NCBI GenBank assembly: GCA_963704535.1
Contig: OY969916.1
Span: 11,098,001-11,162,000, forward strand
Length of the DNA: 64,000 bases
Direction of reading: 5' to 3'
Source: G963704535 sp963704535
Lineage (GTDB): Bacteria > Chloroflexota > Chloroflexia > Chloroflexales > Roseiflexaceae
This document shows, one piece after another, positions 35,318-43,638 of the stretch (positions within the stretch are counted from its first letter, which is position 1; each line of letters begins with the position of its first letter). The position numbers and the translations under genes were made by a program. Under the pieces are notes generated by a model. The model was given only the letters and a program-made list of their open reading frames with translations. It was not told the DNA's origin and ran no database searches.

Positions 35318-35454
35318 GCGGTTGCTCCTTATACGCACTTGTATTCTGGTAGAAAGATGAACGTGGGAGAAAACAAGATCGTGGAGGGCGGCCCTCCACA
35401 CCTCCCCGCCGCAAGATGTCACACTTGCATCTTAGTATTAATCTTCCTGCGCGC

Positions 35455-35652
35455 CTACTTGTCATCTGACTCGGCGTTGCTCTCGCTGCCGGGCTTGCCC
35501 CGACTGGATCCACCTGGCCGGGTCGGCCCCGAGTGGTGGTTGTGCCCGTCGCGGCGCTTGTCACCCTTCTCAGAGCGCTCGCCCTTGGGCGGCAGATCCT
35601 CTTTGCCGATCAGCCCGCCGCGGTTGCTGGTCTGCTCTTTCGGTTCGGTCAT
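35455..35652 (-). CDS. Small hydrophilic protein, stress-protein-like composition
   Basis: A 65-residue protein without hydrophobic core (MTEPKEQTSNRGGLIGKEDLPPKGERSEKGDKRRDG, then His/Gly/Ser-rich). Good AAGGAG 9 bases before the ATG at 35652 makes it credible. It is likely disordered; composition resembles KGG-type or hydrophilin-like stress proteins. No family assignment. Same strand as the 34483-35317 gene. Confidence 0.55.
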   Translation of the reverse strand: MTEPKEQTSNRGGLIGKEDLPPKGERSEKGDKRRDGHNHHSGPTRPGGSSRGKPGSESNAESDDK

Positions 35653-35671
35653 ATAGGTTCTCCTTCTAAGC

Positions 35672-35765
35672 AACTGTTTGAAAGGGTATTATCTTGTCTA
35701 CGATCCGTAGTGGAAAGGGGATTCTTGAGGGGCTGCCCCTCAAACTCTCCTTTTCAAACAGCCTC
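35672..35765. repeat. R1 palindromic element
   Basis: Full copy with AACTGTTTGAAAGGG and CTTTTCAAACAG ends, TCTACGATCCGTAGTGGAAAGG and the GAGGGGCTGCCCCTC core. Very close to the copies at 7216 and 34384. Confidence 0.75.
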
Positions 35766-35959
35766 CAACTCCTATTCAAGTTACGGGGTGATTGCACGTT
35801 GCATGCCAAGGATGGAGCTGTAAACGGTGAGCACAGCACGATTTTACTGAACCGACGTTGATCCCGCTCACCACACGGCTGCCACATTGCGGCCGTGCGT
35901 GCGTTCAGTGACATCGTTACGCAAGAGTTGGGCTGGGAACGAAGCGGGCGTCAATATCG

Positions 35960-36388
35960 CTATGACCCGCGCGCCTCTTTGTGCTTGCTCTCGGTGAGGG
36001 TCGCCGAGCTGCTGGGGAGTTGGAGCGCCAGGTCGACGGCATGGAGCAGGTCGTCGATATTGAAGGGCTTGAGCACCACCCCAACGCCCTTGGCTTGCAA
36101 GTAACCCTCCATCTCACGCACCGCATCGATCGCCGCCGTGCAAACAATCACCGGGATCATATCGGTCGTCCGGCGCATCTTGAGCTTCTGGAGCAGTTGC
36201 CATCCCAGTTTCTCAGCGCCGAAGATCTGGTCGATAATGATCAGGTCCGGTTTGACACGCTCGACCTCTTCCAGTTCGCGGATAGCGTGCGAGTAGAGGA
36301 CGACCTTGTAGCCTTCGTCGGTCAGGATCTCGCGAAACAGGTCAAGGATCTCCTGTGTATCGTTGATCACCATAATCTGATGCGCCAT
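35960..36388 (-). CDS. Single-domain response regulator
   Basis: A 142-residue receiver. Opening MVINDTQEILDLFREIL, phospho-acceptor in PDLIIIDQIFG, Thr in IVCTAA, lysine in LKPFNIDD. The first acidic pocket residue pair is reduced to ND. A short basic C-terminal tail (SKHKEARGS) follows. ATG at 36388 preceded by GAGGTG. No kinase is adjacent. Confidence 0.87.
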   Translation of the reverse strand: MAHQIMVINDTQEILDLFREILTDEGYKVVLYSHAIRELEEVERVKPDLIIIDQIFGAEKLGWQLLQKLKMRRTTDMIPVIVCTAAIDAVREMEGYLQAKGVGVVLKPFNIDDLLHAVDLALQLPSSSATLTESKHKEARGS

Positions 36389-36515
36389 GATCTCGCACCT
36401 CTGTGTTGAACACATCGCCAATCACGGGTAGTAGGTTCCTCGCCAAGCAACTTGTATGCCAGGCAGGTAGGGTGTGGGCCTTCTCAACCTCCTTTTTCCC
36501 AGAACTATAAAAAGA

Positions 36516-36546
36516 CCATCGTCAGTTGCGCCGCAACTGACGATGG
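36516..36546. terminator. Hairpin CCATCGTCAGTTGCG / CGCAACTGACGATGG
   Basis: Perfect 15-bp arms around a single base, lying 20 bases beyond the stop codon of the XRE regulator gene on the minus strand. Same inner sequence (CAGTTGCG) as the hairpin at 18.6 kb. Probably ends the two-gene transcript. Confidence 0.65.
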
Positions 36547-36568
36547 ACAACAGTGAAGTTCCAGCGAA

Positions 36569-36781
36569 TCATCCCTCGAACTGGAAAACTTCCTCCAGTG
36601 GCCGCTTGAACTGCCTGGCGATTCGAAAAGCCAGTTCGAGAGACGGATAGTACTTGCCTTTCTCCAATGCGACGATTGTCTGGCGCGTGATACCGACGCT
36701 GTCGGCCAGATCTTGTTGCGTCATTTCGCCCGCATCGAAACGAAGTTGGCGAATGCGATTGTGAATCACAACTTTATCCAT
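36569..36781 (-). CDS. XRE-family HTH transcriptional regulator
   Basis: A 70-residue single-domain helix-turn-helix protein of the YozG/Xre type: IRQLRFDAGEMTQQDLADSVGITRQTIVALEKGKYYPSLELAFRIA. It probably controls its own operon. GGAGG lies 7 bases before ATG 36781. The start overlaps the upstream membrane protein gene by 8 bases, a standard arrangement for this pair. Confidence 0.88.
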   Translation of the reverse strand: MDKVVIHNRIRQLRFDAGEMTQQDLADSVGITRQTIVALEKGKYYPSLELAFRIARQFKRPLEEVFQFEG

Positions 36782-37277
36782 CCGCCAGCCTCCGATAGCC
36801 CACAATAATGCTTCCGTAATAAACGGTGTTCGCGATCACGAAGCCGGCAAACAGCATATGGATGGCGGTCAAAATCAAACTTACGTGTATTTGAAACTGC
36901 GACGGGGCTGGAACTACGTCAGACACGTTTGCCTGAACAAGTTCTCCAACACTGATTGCCGGGACAAAGAACATCGCGCTCATGCACCAGACAATCACCG
37001 CGACGGACAGCACGATCCCGGACAGCTTCGCCGCCCGCAGCTCGATCATTCGATCCAGTTCGTCGTGCGGTGGTACATCACCGGTCTTACGAATCGAACG
37101 TGTCACGAGCGCATTCACGATATGAAACGCGGTCAGCAGGACGACCAGAACGATCACGGCCAAGGGAAAGAGTCCGACGAACGCCATCGGCTGTTGAAAT
37201 ACGACCGAAAGATAGGGGGCAAAAACGAGGACGATGGAAATCAGGCAGGCCCAGGCGCTTTTTTCATGGAAGCTCAT
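36774..37277 (-). CDS. Four-helix membrane protein paired with XRE regulator
   Basis: A 167-residue integral membrane protein. Four hydrophobic segments at about 7-28, 33-55, 85-108, and 132-155, with a polar loop TRSIRKTGDVPPHDELDRMIE between helices 2 and 3. Such small proteins next to a YozG-like regulator are common, and their role is unknown. GGAGG lies 8 bases before the ATG. Confidence 0.78.
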   Translation of the reverse strand: MSFHEKSAWACLISIVLVFAPYLSVVFQQPMAFVGLFPLAVIVLVVLLTAFHIVNALVTRSIRKTGDVPPHDELDRMIELRAAKLSGIVLSVAVIVWCMSAMFFVPAISVGELVQANVSDVVPAPSQFQIHVSLILTAIHMLFAGFVIANTVYYGSIIVGYRRLADG

Positions 37278-37441
37278 TGTAGTATCCTCCAGTTATTTTT
37301 TCGAAAACGGTCAAGCAGATGTATGTTATACCAGACATGATGTAATGTCAAGCGGACATTTGACTGAAGTTATGATTTCTGTTTACCATTACACATTCGT
37401 CTTATTGCTGGTCACACTTTATGCGCCTTTAGTGCCCTTCC

Positions 37442-37984
37442 ATGCAAACAATGCTTGATCAGTTAACATTTCGCATTGTTCAATCACCCGAACTTCCGCA
37501 GACCAAGCAGGAAGTCCAGGAGGTTTTCGCCTGGGACGCCGAAACCCTTGAAGCTATCTTCGCTGATCACGATACTGGTGGTAGCACGACTATCTTGGAG
37601 TATGAAGCTGGGCGATTGGTTGGCATCGTTACCATTCGCTGGCATTCACACTATCCGCCATTTCGTGACCGTGATATTCCGCTGATCCAAAACATTGAAA
37701 TCCACTATCAGGATCGTGGGCGTGGGCTTGGTAATGCGCTCTTGGAACGTGCCGAGCAGGAGATAGCGCGGCACTCACCGATATCGGGGCTGTGTGTGGG
37801 AATCTTCGACGAGTACGGTCGGGCGCAACGGCTATATATCAAACGGGGATTTGTGCCGGATGGACGAGGCGTTTGCAAACGTCATACCCCGCTACGGTAT
37901 GGCGAAACTGTGAACATTGAGCATAACCTGCTCCTCTGGCTCACGAAAGATGTCTCACACATGGCACCGCCGTCGAGCGGATAG
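37442..37984 (+). CDS. GNAT family N-acetyltransferase
   Basis: A 180-residue acetyl-CoA-dependent acetyltransferase. Acetyl-CoA loop is in IEIHYQDRGRGLGNALLERAEQEIA (about 85-110), followed by GLCVGIFDEYGRAQRLYIKRGF. Substrate unknown. Lower GC than neighbours and a divergent AT-rich upstream region (37280-37440) shared with the membrane protein gene. ATG at 37442; no strong ribosome site seen. Confidence 0.83.
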   Translation: MQTMLDQLTFRIVQSPELPQTKQEVQEVFAWDAETLEAIFADHDTGGSTTILEYEAGRLVGIVTIRWHSHYPPFRDRDIPLIQNIEIHYQDRGRGLGNALLERAEQEIARHSPISGLCVGIFDEYGRAQRLYIKRGFVPDGRGVCKRHTPLRYGETVNIEHNLLLWLTKDVSHMAPPSSG

Positions 37985-38504
37985 GAAATGAAAACCATCC
38001 CTCCCTCATACGTAGTGGGTGAGGCAGGTTCACGCATCACGCATCTTGCCACGGAAGATGTCAGCCTCCTCTCAGCGGGGTATCAGACGAAATCGATTCG
38101 GCTAGCTCGTTGAATCCCGTGCAGCGGTTGCTTCGTCGATATTTCGCCTCCTGGCATGGCTCGCTGCGCGACCCAACGCCGCCATCGACCCGCTGCTCAT
38201 GAACAAGGCCCACACAGTTCAGCCTGCACGCTATCGACATTCCTACGCCTTTGGTGGACGGATGCTCGCCGTCTGCCACCTTTCTGCGCCGAGGCGACCG
38301 GCTAGGCTCTGTGTGGAACCTGGAAACGATTCTGGTAGAGGACGTAAGACAAGGTCCTGGTTGCTTGAAGTGGTAGTGATTCCTCTATTCGAGCGTACGG
38401 CAAGCGATCGAGCCGACATTGGCCGCGCGAGCCCGCCGGGGTGTCATCGCAGGACGCAATGATGCTGCGCACCGCGAGAGGGAGAATAGGGAGGAACACT
38501 ATCA
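37985..38504. other. 520-bp region without a supported gene
   Basis: Between the GNAT gene and a receiver gene. Short open frames exist on both strands (for example 38199-38462), but none has a ribosome site or a recognisable motif, and composition is mixed. It could hold a decayed gene. A promoter for the downstream signalling island is expected near its right end, but I do not see a clear one. Confidence 0.4.
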
Positions 38505-38894
38505 ATGGCCCGGATTCTGATTGTAGACGACGTCCCGGAGGTGCGGGAGCTACTGATGCACCTGCTCCAGCACGACGGGCATGACACGCTGGTGGCGGCC
38601 AGTGGGGCTGAGGCGATCACGCTGGCCCAGCAGGAGCTGCCCGACCTGATCATCATGGATCTGCTAATGCCGGTTATCGACGGCTGGTCGGCGACCCGGC
38701 AGCTCAAAGGCTCCCCGCGCACGGCCCACATCCCCGTGATCGCGCTGACGGCGCACCTGCTCCCCGAAGACGAACGGGAGGCCCTGGCCGCTGGGTGCGA
38801 TCGGTTCCTCGCCAAGCCCCTGGATATCGACTATTTCCTGGAGCAGGTCGCGATCCTGACCGGCCGCAGCACCGCCGTGGGCGACGAGGAATAG
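38505..38894 (+). CDS. Single-domain response regulator
   Basis: A 129-residue receiver: ILIVDDVPEVRELLMHLL, phospho-acceptor in DLIIMDLLMPVIDG, Thr in ALTA and lysine in AKPLD. The next gene is a histidine kinase in the same direction, so the two may be partners, although the kinase has a separate likely start 169 bases on. GGGAGGAA stands upstream of the ATG. Confidence 0.9.
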   Translation: MARILIVDDVPEVRELLMHLLQHDGHDTLVAASGAEAITLAQQELPDLIIMDLLMPVIDGWSATRQLKGSPRTAHIPVIALTAHLLPEDEREALAAGCDRFLAKPLDIDYFLEQVAILTGRSTAVGDEE

Positions 38895-38938
38895 GCGGAT
38901 GCACGGCTCCATAGTAGCACCCCAACGACGGAGGGTTA

Positions 38939-38947
38939 TGCTATACT
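38939..38947 (+). promoter_or_regulatory. Extended -10 element TGCTATACT before the kinase
   Basis: TG-N-TATACT at 38939-38947 without a good -35 box, a typical extended -10 arrangement. It lies about 117 bases before the preferred kinase start at 39064 and supports that start over upstream ATGs. Confidence 0.45.
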
Positions 38948-39063
38948 TTCCGCACACAGCCCGATCTTCTTCACGGGTCGCGGGCGCTGCGAGTGTTGTG
39001 CCTGCCGCTACGCGCCGCCCGGCCCGCGCCAATGCGGACGCGCAGCGCCGCCGGAGATTGATC

Positions 39064-40998
39064 ATGCCACGCCGCAAGCCCGCGCCGCGCGCTGATACCG
39101 CCCCGCTCCTGATCACGCCGAGCCAGGATCATATCGGCGCATCGCAGGCGCTCGACGCCGAGCGGGCGCGCCTATACGAGGCCGAGCAACGCGCCCGCGC
39201 TATCGCCGAGGCGGCCCAGCACCGCCAGGCCGCGCTGGCCGAGGCCTCGCGGCTCTTCGCCGAGGCCAGCCTGGACTTGCAGGAGCTGTTGAATCGCATC
39301 ACCCGGCAGGTAGCGGAGCGGATCGGCGATTTCTGCGCGATCCGGCTGATCTCGGCCGACGGGCAGCGGCTGGAAATGGTGGCGCTGTACCACTCGAACC
39401 CCGACGCGCGCGCGTTGGTCGCGGCCGCCCAGTCGCTCCATTATCGGGTGGACGAGGGCTTTATGGGCCAGGTTGTCCAGACCGGCCAGGCGCTGTGCAT
39501 CCCGGTCTTGAACCCCGACGAGGCCCGCCGGGGGATCAATCTGACGCTGTGGACGCACCTGGATCAGATCGGCCTGTACAGCCTGCTGATGGTCCCGCTG
39601 CGGGTGGGCGGCGAGGTCATCGGCGCGGTGGGGGCCACGCGCAGCACGCCGGGCTGGCCCTACACCGAGGAGGACCAGGTCTTCCTGCAAGATCTGGCCG
39701 ACCGGGCGGCCCTGGCGATCGACCATGCCCGCCTGTACGCAGCCGAGCGGCAGGCGCGCGCCGCCGCCGAGCGGGCGGCCGAACGGACGGCCCAGCTCCA
39801 GGCGGTCGCCGCTTCGCTTGCGCGCGCGCTGACCCCGGCCCAGGTGGCCGAGGTGATCGCCGCGCAGGGGGTGGCGGCGCTGGAGGCCCACGCCGGCCTG
39901 GTCGCGCTGATCGACGAGGGGCTGGCCGAGCTTGAGATCATCTCCGCCGCCGGCTACCCGCAGGCTTACACCACCCCCTTCGCACGCTTTTCGCTCCACG
40001 CCCCGCTCCCGCTATCCGAGGTCGCCCGCACCGGCGCGGCGCTGTGGTTCGAGACCGGCGCCGAGATGGTCGCGCGCTACCCGGCCCTTAGCGACAGCGC
40101 CGCACCCGACTACGGCGGCGCCTTCGCGGCGCTGCCGCTGCGGCTGGAGGATCGGCTCATCGGCGTGTTCTCGCTACGCTTCGCCCGGCCGCGCTCCTTC
40201 GCCGCCGAGGATCAGGCCATGATGCTGACACTGGCCCAGCACTGCGCCCAAGCGCTGGAGCGGGCGCGGCTGTACCGCGAGGCACAGGAGGCCATCCGGC
40301 TGCGCGATGTCTTCTTCTCGATCGCCGCGCACGAGTTCAAGACGCCGCTGACCTCGCTGTATGGCCAGGCCCAGTTGCTCCAGCGCCGCGCCGAGCGCGA
40401 GGGCAGCTTGAGCGAGCGCGATCGGCGCTCGATCACGGTGGTCGTGGCGCAGGCGTCGCGGCTCAACCAGATGGTGACGGCGATGCTGGATGTCTCGCGG
40501 CTTGAGCTGGGCAAGCTGAGTATCGAGCGCGCCGACCTCGACCTGGGCGCGCTGACCCGGCGCGTGGTGGAGGAGATCCAGCCGACGCTGTCGCAGCATA
40601 CGGTCGTCTGCGAGGGGCCGGATGGGCCGCTGCCGGTCGCCGGCGACGCGCTGCGCCTGGAGCAGGTGCTCCAGAATCTAATCGGAAACGCCGTTAAGTA
40701 TAGCCCATTCGGTGGGCTGGTCCAGGTGCAGTTGGCGCGGTGTGGCTCCATGGCCTGGGTGACGGTTCAGGATCACGGGATCGGCATCCCGGCCGCCGCC
40801 CTGCCGCAGCTTTTCCAGCGCTTCTACCGGGCCGCCAATGTGGACGAGCAGCAGATCAGCGGGATGGGCATCGGCCTGTACGTGGTCAAAGAGATCGTCA
40901 CGCTGCATGGTGGGTCGGTGTCGGTCGAGAGCGTCGAGGGGCAGGGCAGCACGTTTACGATCAGCCTGCCGATTACTGATGACAAGATGACAAGATGA
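39064..40998 (+). CDS. GAF-GAF sensor histidine kinase
   Basis: A 644-residue soluble histidine kinase. A basic/proline N-terminus is followed by a short coiled coil (ALDAERARLYEAEQRARAIAEAA). Two GAF domains lie at about 65-225 and 240-410. HisKA has the H-box AAHEFKTPLTS (about 425), and the ATPase domain has LQNLIGNAVKYS, DHGIGIP and GMGIGLYVVKEI. GGAG 9 bases upstream favours ATG 39064; in-frame ATGs at 38938 and 38899 are alternatives. It ends at 40996 in a GATGACAA repeat. Follows a stand-alone receiver. Confidence 0.88.
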   Translation: MPRRKPAPRADTAPLLITPSQDHIGASQALDAERARLYEAEQRARAIAEAAQHRQAALAEASRLFAEASLDLQELLNRITRQVAERIGDFCAIRLISADGQRLEMVALYHSNPDARALVAAAQSLHYRVDEGFMGQVVQTGQALCIPVLNPDEARRGINLTLWTHLDQIGLYSLLMVPLRVGGEVIGAVGATRSTPGWPYTEEDQVFLQDLADRAALAIDHARLYAAERQARAAAERAAERTAQLQAVAASLARALTPAQVAEVIAAQGVAALEAHAGLVALIDEGLAELEIISAAGYPQAYTTPFARFSLHAPLPLSEVARTGAALWFETGAEMVARYPALSDSAAPDYGGAFAALPLRLEDRLIGVFSLRFARPRSFAAEDQAMMLTLAQHCAQALERARLYREAQEAIRLRDVFFSIAAHEFKTPLTSLYGQAQLLQRRAEREGSLSERDRRSITVVVAQASRLNQMVTAMLDVSRLELGKLSIERADLDLGALTRRVVEEIQPTLSQHTVVCEGPDGPLPVAGDALRLEQVLQNLIGNAVKYSPFGGLVQVQLARCGSMAWVTVQDHGIGIPAAALPQLFQRFYRAANVDEQQISGMGIGLYVVKEIVTLHGGSVSVESVEGQGSTFTISLPITDDKMTR

Positions 40999-41038
40999 CA
41001 AGATGAAGGGGTGAAGGGGTGAAAGGGTGAAGGGGAGC
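40979..41038. repeat. AGATGACA and GGGGTGAA tandem repeats
   Basis: Three 8-bp AGATGACA units are followed by 8-bp AAGGGGTG units. The kinase stop codon lies in the first unit. Related repeats occur at 46318 and 57785. Confidence 0.7.
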
Positions 41039-41109
41039 ATCTGAGGATGGAGGATGGAGGATGGACGCGAGCGGTCGGGGGACTGAGAACCAGGAAGAGA
41101 GCCACAGCA

Positions 41110-41274
41110 CGTAAGGGCGTATTGCATACGCCCCCAGCGGACCACGAAGCACCGAGAACCTGTAGGGCGAACCCTCCGTGGCCGCCTGTGGTCAGTGGTC
41201 GGCGGTCGCTGGTCGGTGGTCGGTGGTCGGCGCATCACTGACAACCGACAACGGACAACGGACAATGGACAACC
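41110..41274. repeat. GGGCGTAT hairpin plus GGTCGGT/ACAACGG heptamer arms
   Basis: GGGCGTATTGCATACGCCC (41114-41132) forms an 8-bp hairpin that recurs at 62621. GTGGTCGG-type heptamers (41185-41235) are followed by complementary CGACAAC/GGACAAC heptamers (41245-41272). They form the 5' leader of the fusion gene that starts at 41275. Confidence 0.7.
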
Positions 41275-43485
41275 TTGCTCAAACTCAGCGATTTCTTTCA
41301 TCTGCCGCAGCTTGATGCGGCCATGGCCCGGCTGGTGGCCAATGGGCCGGGGCTGGTGGTGGTGTCCGGGCTCGATCCGCGCCCGGTCGTCGCGCCGGTG
41401 CTCGGCGATCGGGTGCTGCCCAGCGGGCGCGCCGCGATCTTTCGCACCCTGATCGGCGAGATCCTGACCGCCGCCCCGCAGGCGCGAGCGGTGGTGGTCG
41501 CCGAGGACCCGGCGGTGGTCCACGCGCCGCGGGCCTGGGGCGGGCGCGTCACCACGCTGCGGGTGGGGCCGCGGCAGACGTATGCGGGTCGGATCGCCGA
41601 GGCCGCCGCCCGCCGCCCCGACCTGCTGATCGTGGACCGGCTGTGCGACGCGACGGCGCCGGCTGCGGCTGCTGCGGCGGCGCGGGGGCTGCGGGTTGTG
41701 TCGCAGCTCGACAGCGTCTTTCGGGGTGCCGCCGTCGCCCGGCACCTGCGCGACCTGGGGGCCGCGCCGGAACACCTCGACCGCGTGATCTGGGTGGTCT
41801 TCGTCCAGCGCCTGGCGGCCCTGTGCCCGCAGTGCAGGCAGCCGTCGACTCCCGACCTGGCCCGGCTGGCCCGGCTGTACGGGCCGGCGGCGGGCGGGTC
41901 CGAGCGGGCCTTCTTCGCCGCGCCCGGCTGCCGCGCCTGCAATGGCGCCGGGCGCCAGGGCGATGTCGCGGTCTTCGATATCTTTCGTGGCGCCGGCCCG
42001 GAGGCCCAGGAGCAGCAGGAGATCCTGCCGCTGGCGACGTACGCCCTGGGCCTGGCGGAGCAGGGCTACCTGTCGCTCGACGACGTGCTGTCCCTGGACG
42101 ACGACATGCTGCGCCGCACCTACCATCTGCTCTCCGCCAGCGAGCAGGCCCTGGCCGAGACCAACACCACGCTGGAGCGCAAGCTGGTCGAGCTGAACGC
42201 GGCCAATGAGGTGCTCCAGCAGCGAACCGCCGCGCTGCTCTCGCTCCAGGATATCGGCCAGGCGCTGATCACCTCGACCGACCTGGGCGAGTTGGTCGTG
42301 CGGGTCTGCCGCCACGCGCGCGAGCTGTGCGCCGCCGACCGGGCGATCCTATATCTGCTCCAGCCCGACGGCACCGCCGAGGTGTTCGCCGTCAGCGGCT
42401 GGGGCCCGGCCCTGCTCCACCGGCGGCTCGACGCGGCGCTGGTGGCCGACCCTGGCAGCGACGAGCCGGCGCCCTTCCGCGGTTGGCCGCCCGGCGTGCC
42501 GGAGGTCCACCCCGATGTCGCTGGGGCGACGCTGCGGGCCGGGCTGCGGGTGCCGCTGATCGCCGAGCAGCAGCAGGTCGGCGCGATGATCGTCCACTCG
42601 ACCCGCAAGGCGCGCTTTGCCCCCGGCGAGGTGGCGCTGCTGCGGATCTTCGCCAACCAGGCCGCGCTCTCGATCCAGCGCGCGGCGCTGATCACGCGGC
42701 TGCGCGACAATATCGCCCAGCTCGAAGCGGCCCAGGCGGCGCTGGTCAGGCAGGAGCGGCTGGAGTACGAGATGGAGCTGGCTCGCCAGGTTCAGCAGAG
42801 CGTGCTGCCGCGGGTCTTCCCGGAGGTGGCTGGCTACGCCTTCGCGGCCTGCAATCAGCCGGCGCGCCAGGTCGGCGGCGATCTCTACGATGTGTTCACG
42901 CTCGACGACGACCACATTGGCGTGGTCATCGCCGATGTCTCGGGGAAAGGGATGCCGGCGGCGCTGTACATGGCGCTGACGCGCAGCCTGCTGCTGGCCG
43001 AGGCCCGCCGCGACCGCTCGCCCCGCGCGGTGCTGCTGAATGTGAATCGGCTGCTGCGCGAGCTGGGCGAGCCGCATATGTTCGTGACCGTCTTCTATGG
43101 TGTGATCACGTTGAGTACACGCTGGCTGACCTACGCGCGTGCCGGCCACGATTATCCACTCCTGTTCCGCGATGGAGCGGCCCAACCCCTGACCGGCATG
43201 GGCATGGTGCTCGGCATGCTCGACCTGCACGAGCTTCAACTTGTTCAGGAAGAACTGGCGCTGGCGCCCGGCGACCGGCTGGTGCTGTATACCGACGGCC
43301 TGACGGATGTCCTCGACCCAGATGGCCGGCGCTTCGATCTGGAGCGGCTGACGGCGGTGCTGCGGTCGCACGTGGCGCTGCCGCCGGACGAGTTCTGCAC
43401 CCTGACCTTCGCCGATCTGGGCGCCTACCAGGGCACGGCGGCGCAGTACGACGATATGACCATCCTGGTGGTGGCGGTCGGGTAG
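41275..43485 (+). CDS. Fusion: P-loop-less GspE/PilB-like ATPase + GAF + SpoIIE/RsbU phosphatase
   Basis: A 736-residue protein of unusual make-up. Residues about 1-245 follow a type II/IV secretion ATPase: GLVVVSGLDPRPVV where Walker A should be (no GKT), VVAEDPAVVH for the Asp box, RRPDLLIVDRL for Walker B, GLRVVSQLDSVF for the STLHTN region, and the zinc pairs CPQC and CRAC. A helix and coiled coil follow (about 265-320), then a GAF domain (about 320-475), and a SpoIIE-type PP2C phosphatase (about 515-735) with QVGGDLYDVF, IADVSGKGMPAAL, ARAGHDYPLLF and DGLTDVLD. The ATPase part looks catalytically dead. The start is TTG at 41275; no ATG fits. The neighbours are sensor kinases, so it may act in partner switching. 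Confidence 0.85.
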   Translation: MLKLSDFFHLPQLDAAMARLVANGPGLVVVSGLDPRPVVAPVLGDRVLPSGRAAIFRTLIGEILTAAPQARAVVVAEDPAVVHAPRAWGGRVTTLRVGPRQTYAGRIAEAAARRPDLLIVDRLCDATAPAAAAAAARGLRVVSQLDSVFRGAAVARHLRDLGAAPEHLDRVIWVVFVQRLAALCPQCRQPSTPDLARLARLYGPAAGGSERAFFAAPGCRACNGAGRQGDVAVFDIFRGAGPEAQEQQEILPLATYALGLAEQGYLSLDDVLSLDDDMLRRTYHLLSASEQALAETNTTLERKLVELNAANEVLQQRTAALLSLQDIGQALITSTDLGELVVRVCRHARELCAADRAILYLLQPDGTAEVFAVSGWGPALLHRRLDAALVADPGSDEPAPFRGWPPGVPEVHPDVAGATLRAGLRVPLIAEQQQVGAMIVHSTRKARFAPGEVALLRIFANQAALSIQRAALITRLRDNIAQLEAAQAALVRQERLEYEMELARQVQQSVLPRVFPEVAGYAFAACNQPARQVGGDLYDVFTLDDDHIGVVIADVSGKGMPAALYMALTRSLLLAEARRDRSPRAVLLNVNRLLRELGEPHMFVTVFYGVITLSTRWLTYARAGHDYPLLFRDGAAQPLTGMGMVLGMLDLHELQLVQEELALAPGDRLVLYTDGLTDVLDPDGRRFDLERLTAVLRSHVALPPDEFCTLTFADLGAYQGTAAQYDDMTILVVAVG

Positions 43486-43638
43486 TACGACCGAGGGTCG
43501 CTCTATAACAATTCGGGTCGCATTTCGGCACTGATCTGTAAGACATTAAGATCGCCGGGTGGTGTACCATAGCTGTCACCGGCAACCATCCTCGGTTGCC
43601 GTTGAAGCGAGTATCTCTTTCAAGGCGAGGCCCAAATC

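Noticed and set aside
38199..38462. Possible small gene in the gap before the receiver at 38505
   Set aside because: No ribosome site, no motif, and no support over other frames.
40678..42315. 545-residue open frame on the minus strand across the kinase and fusion gene
   Set aside because: It overlaps two strong plus-strand genes and crosses repeat DNA; composition is that of an antisense shadow.
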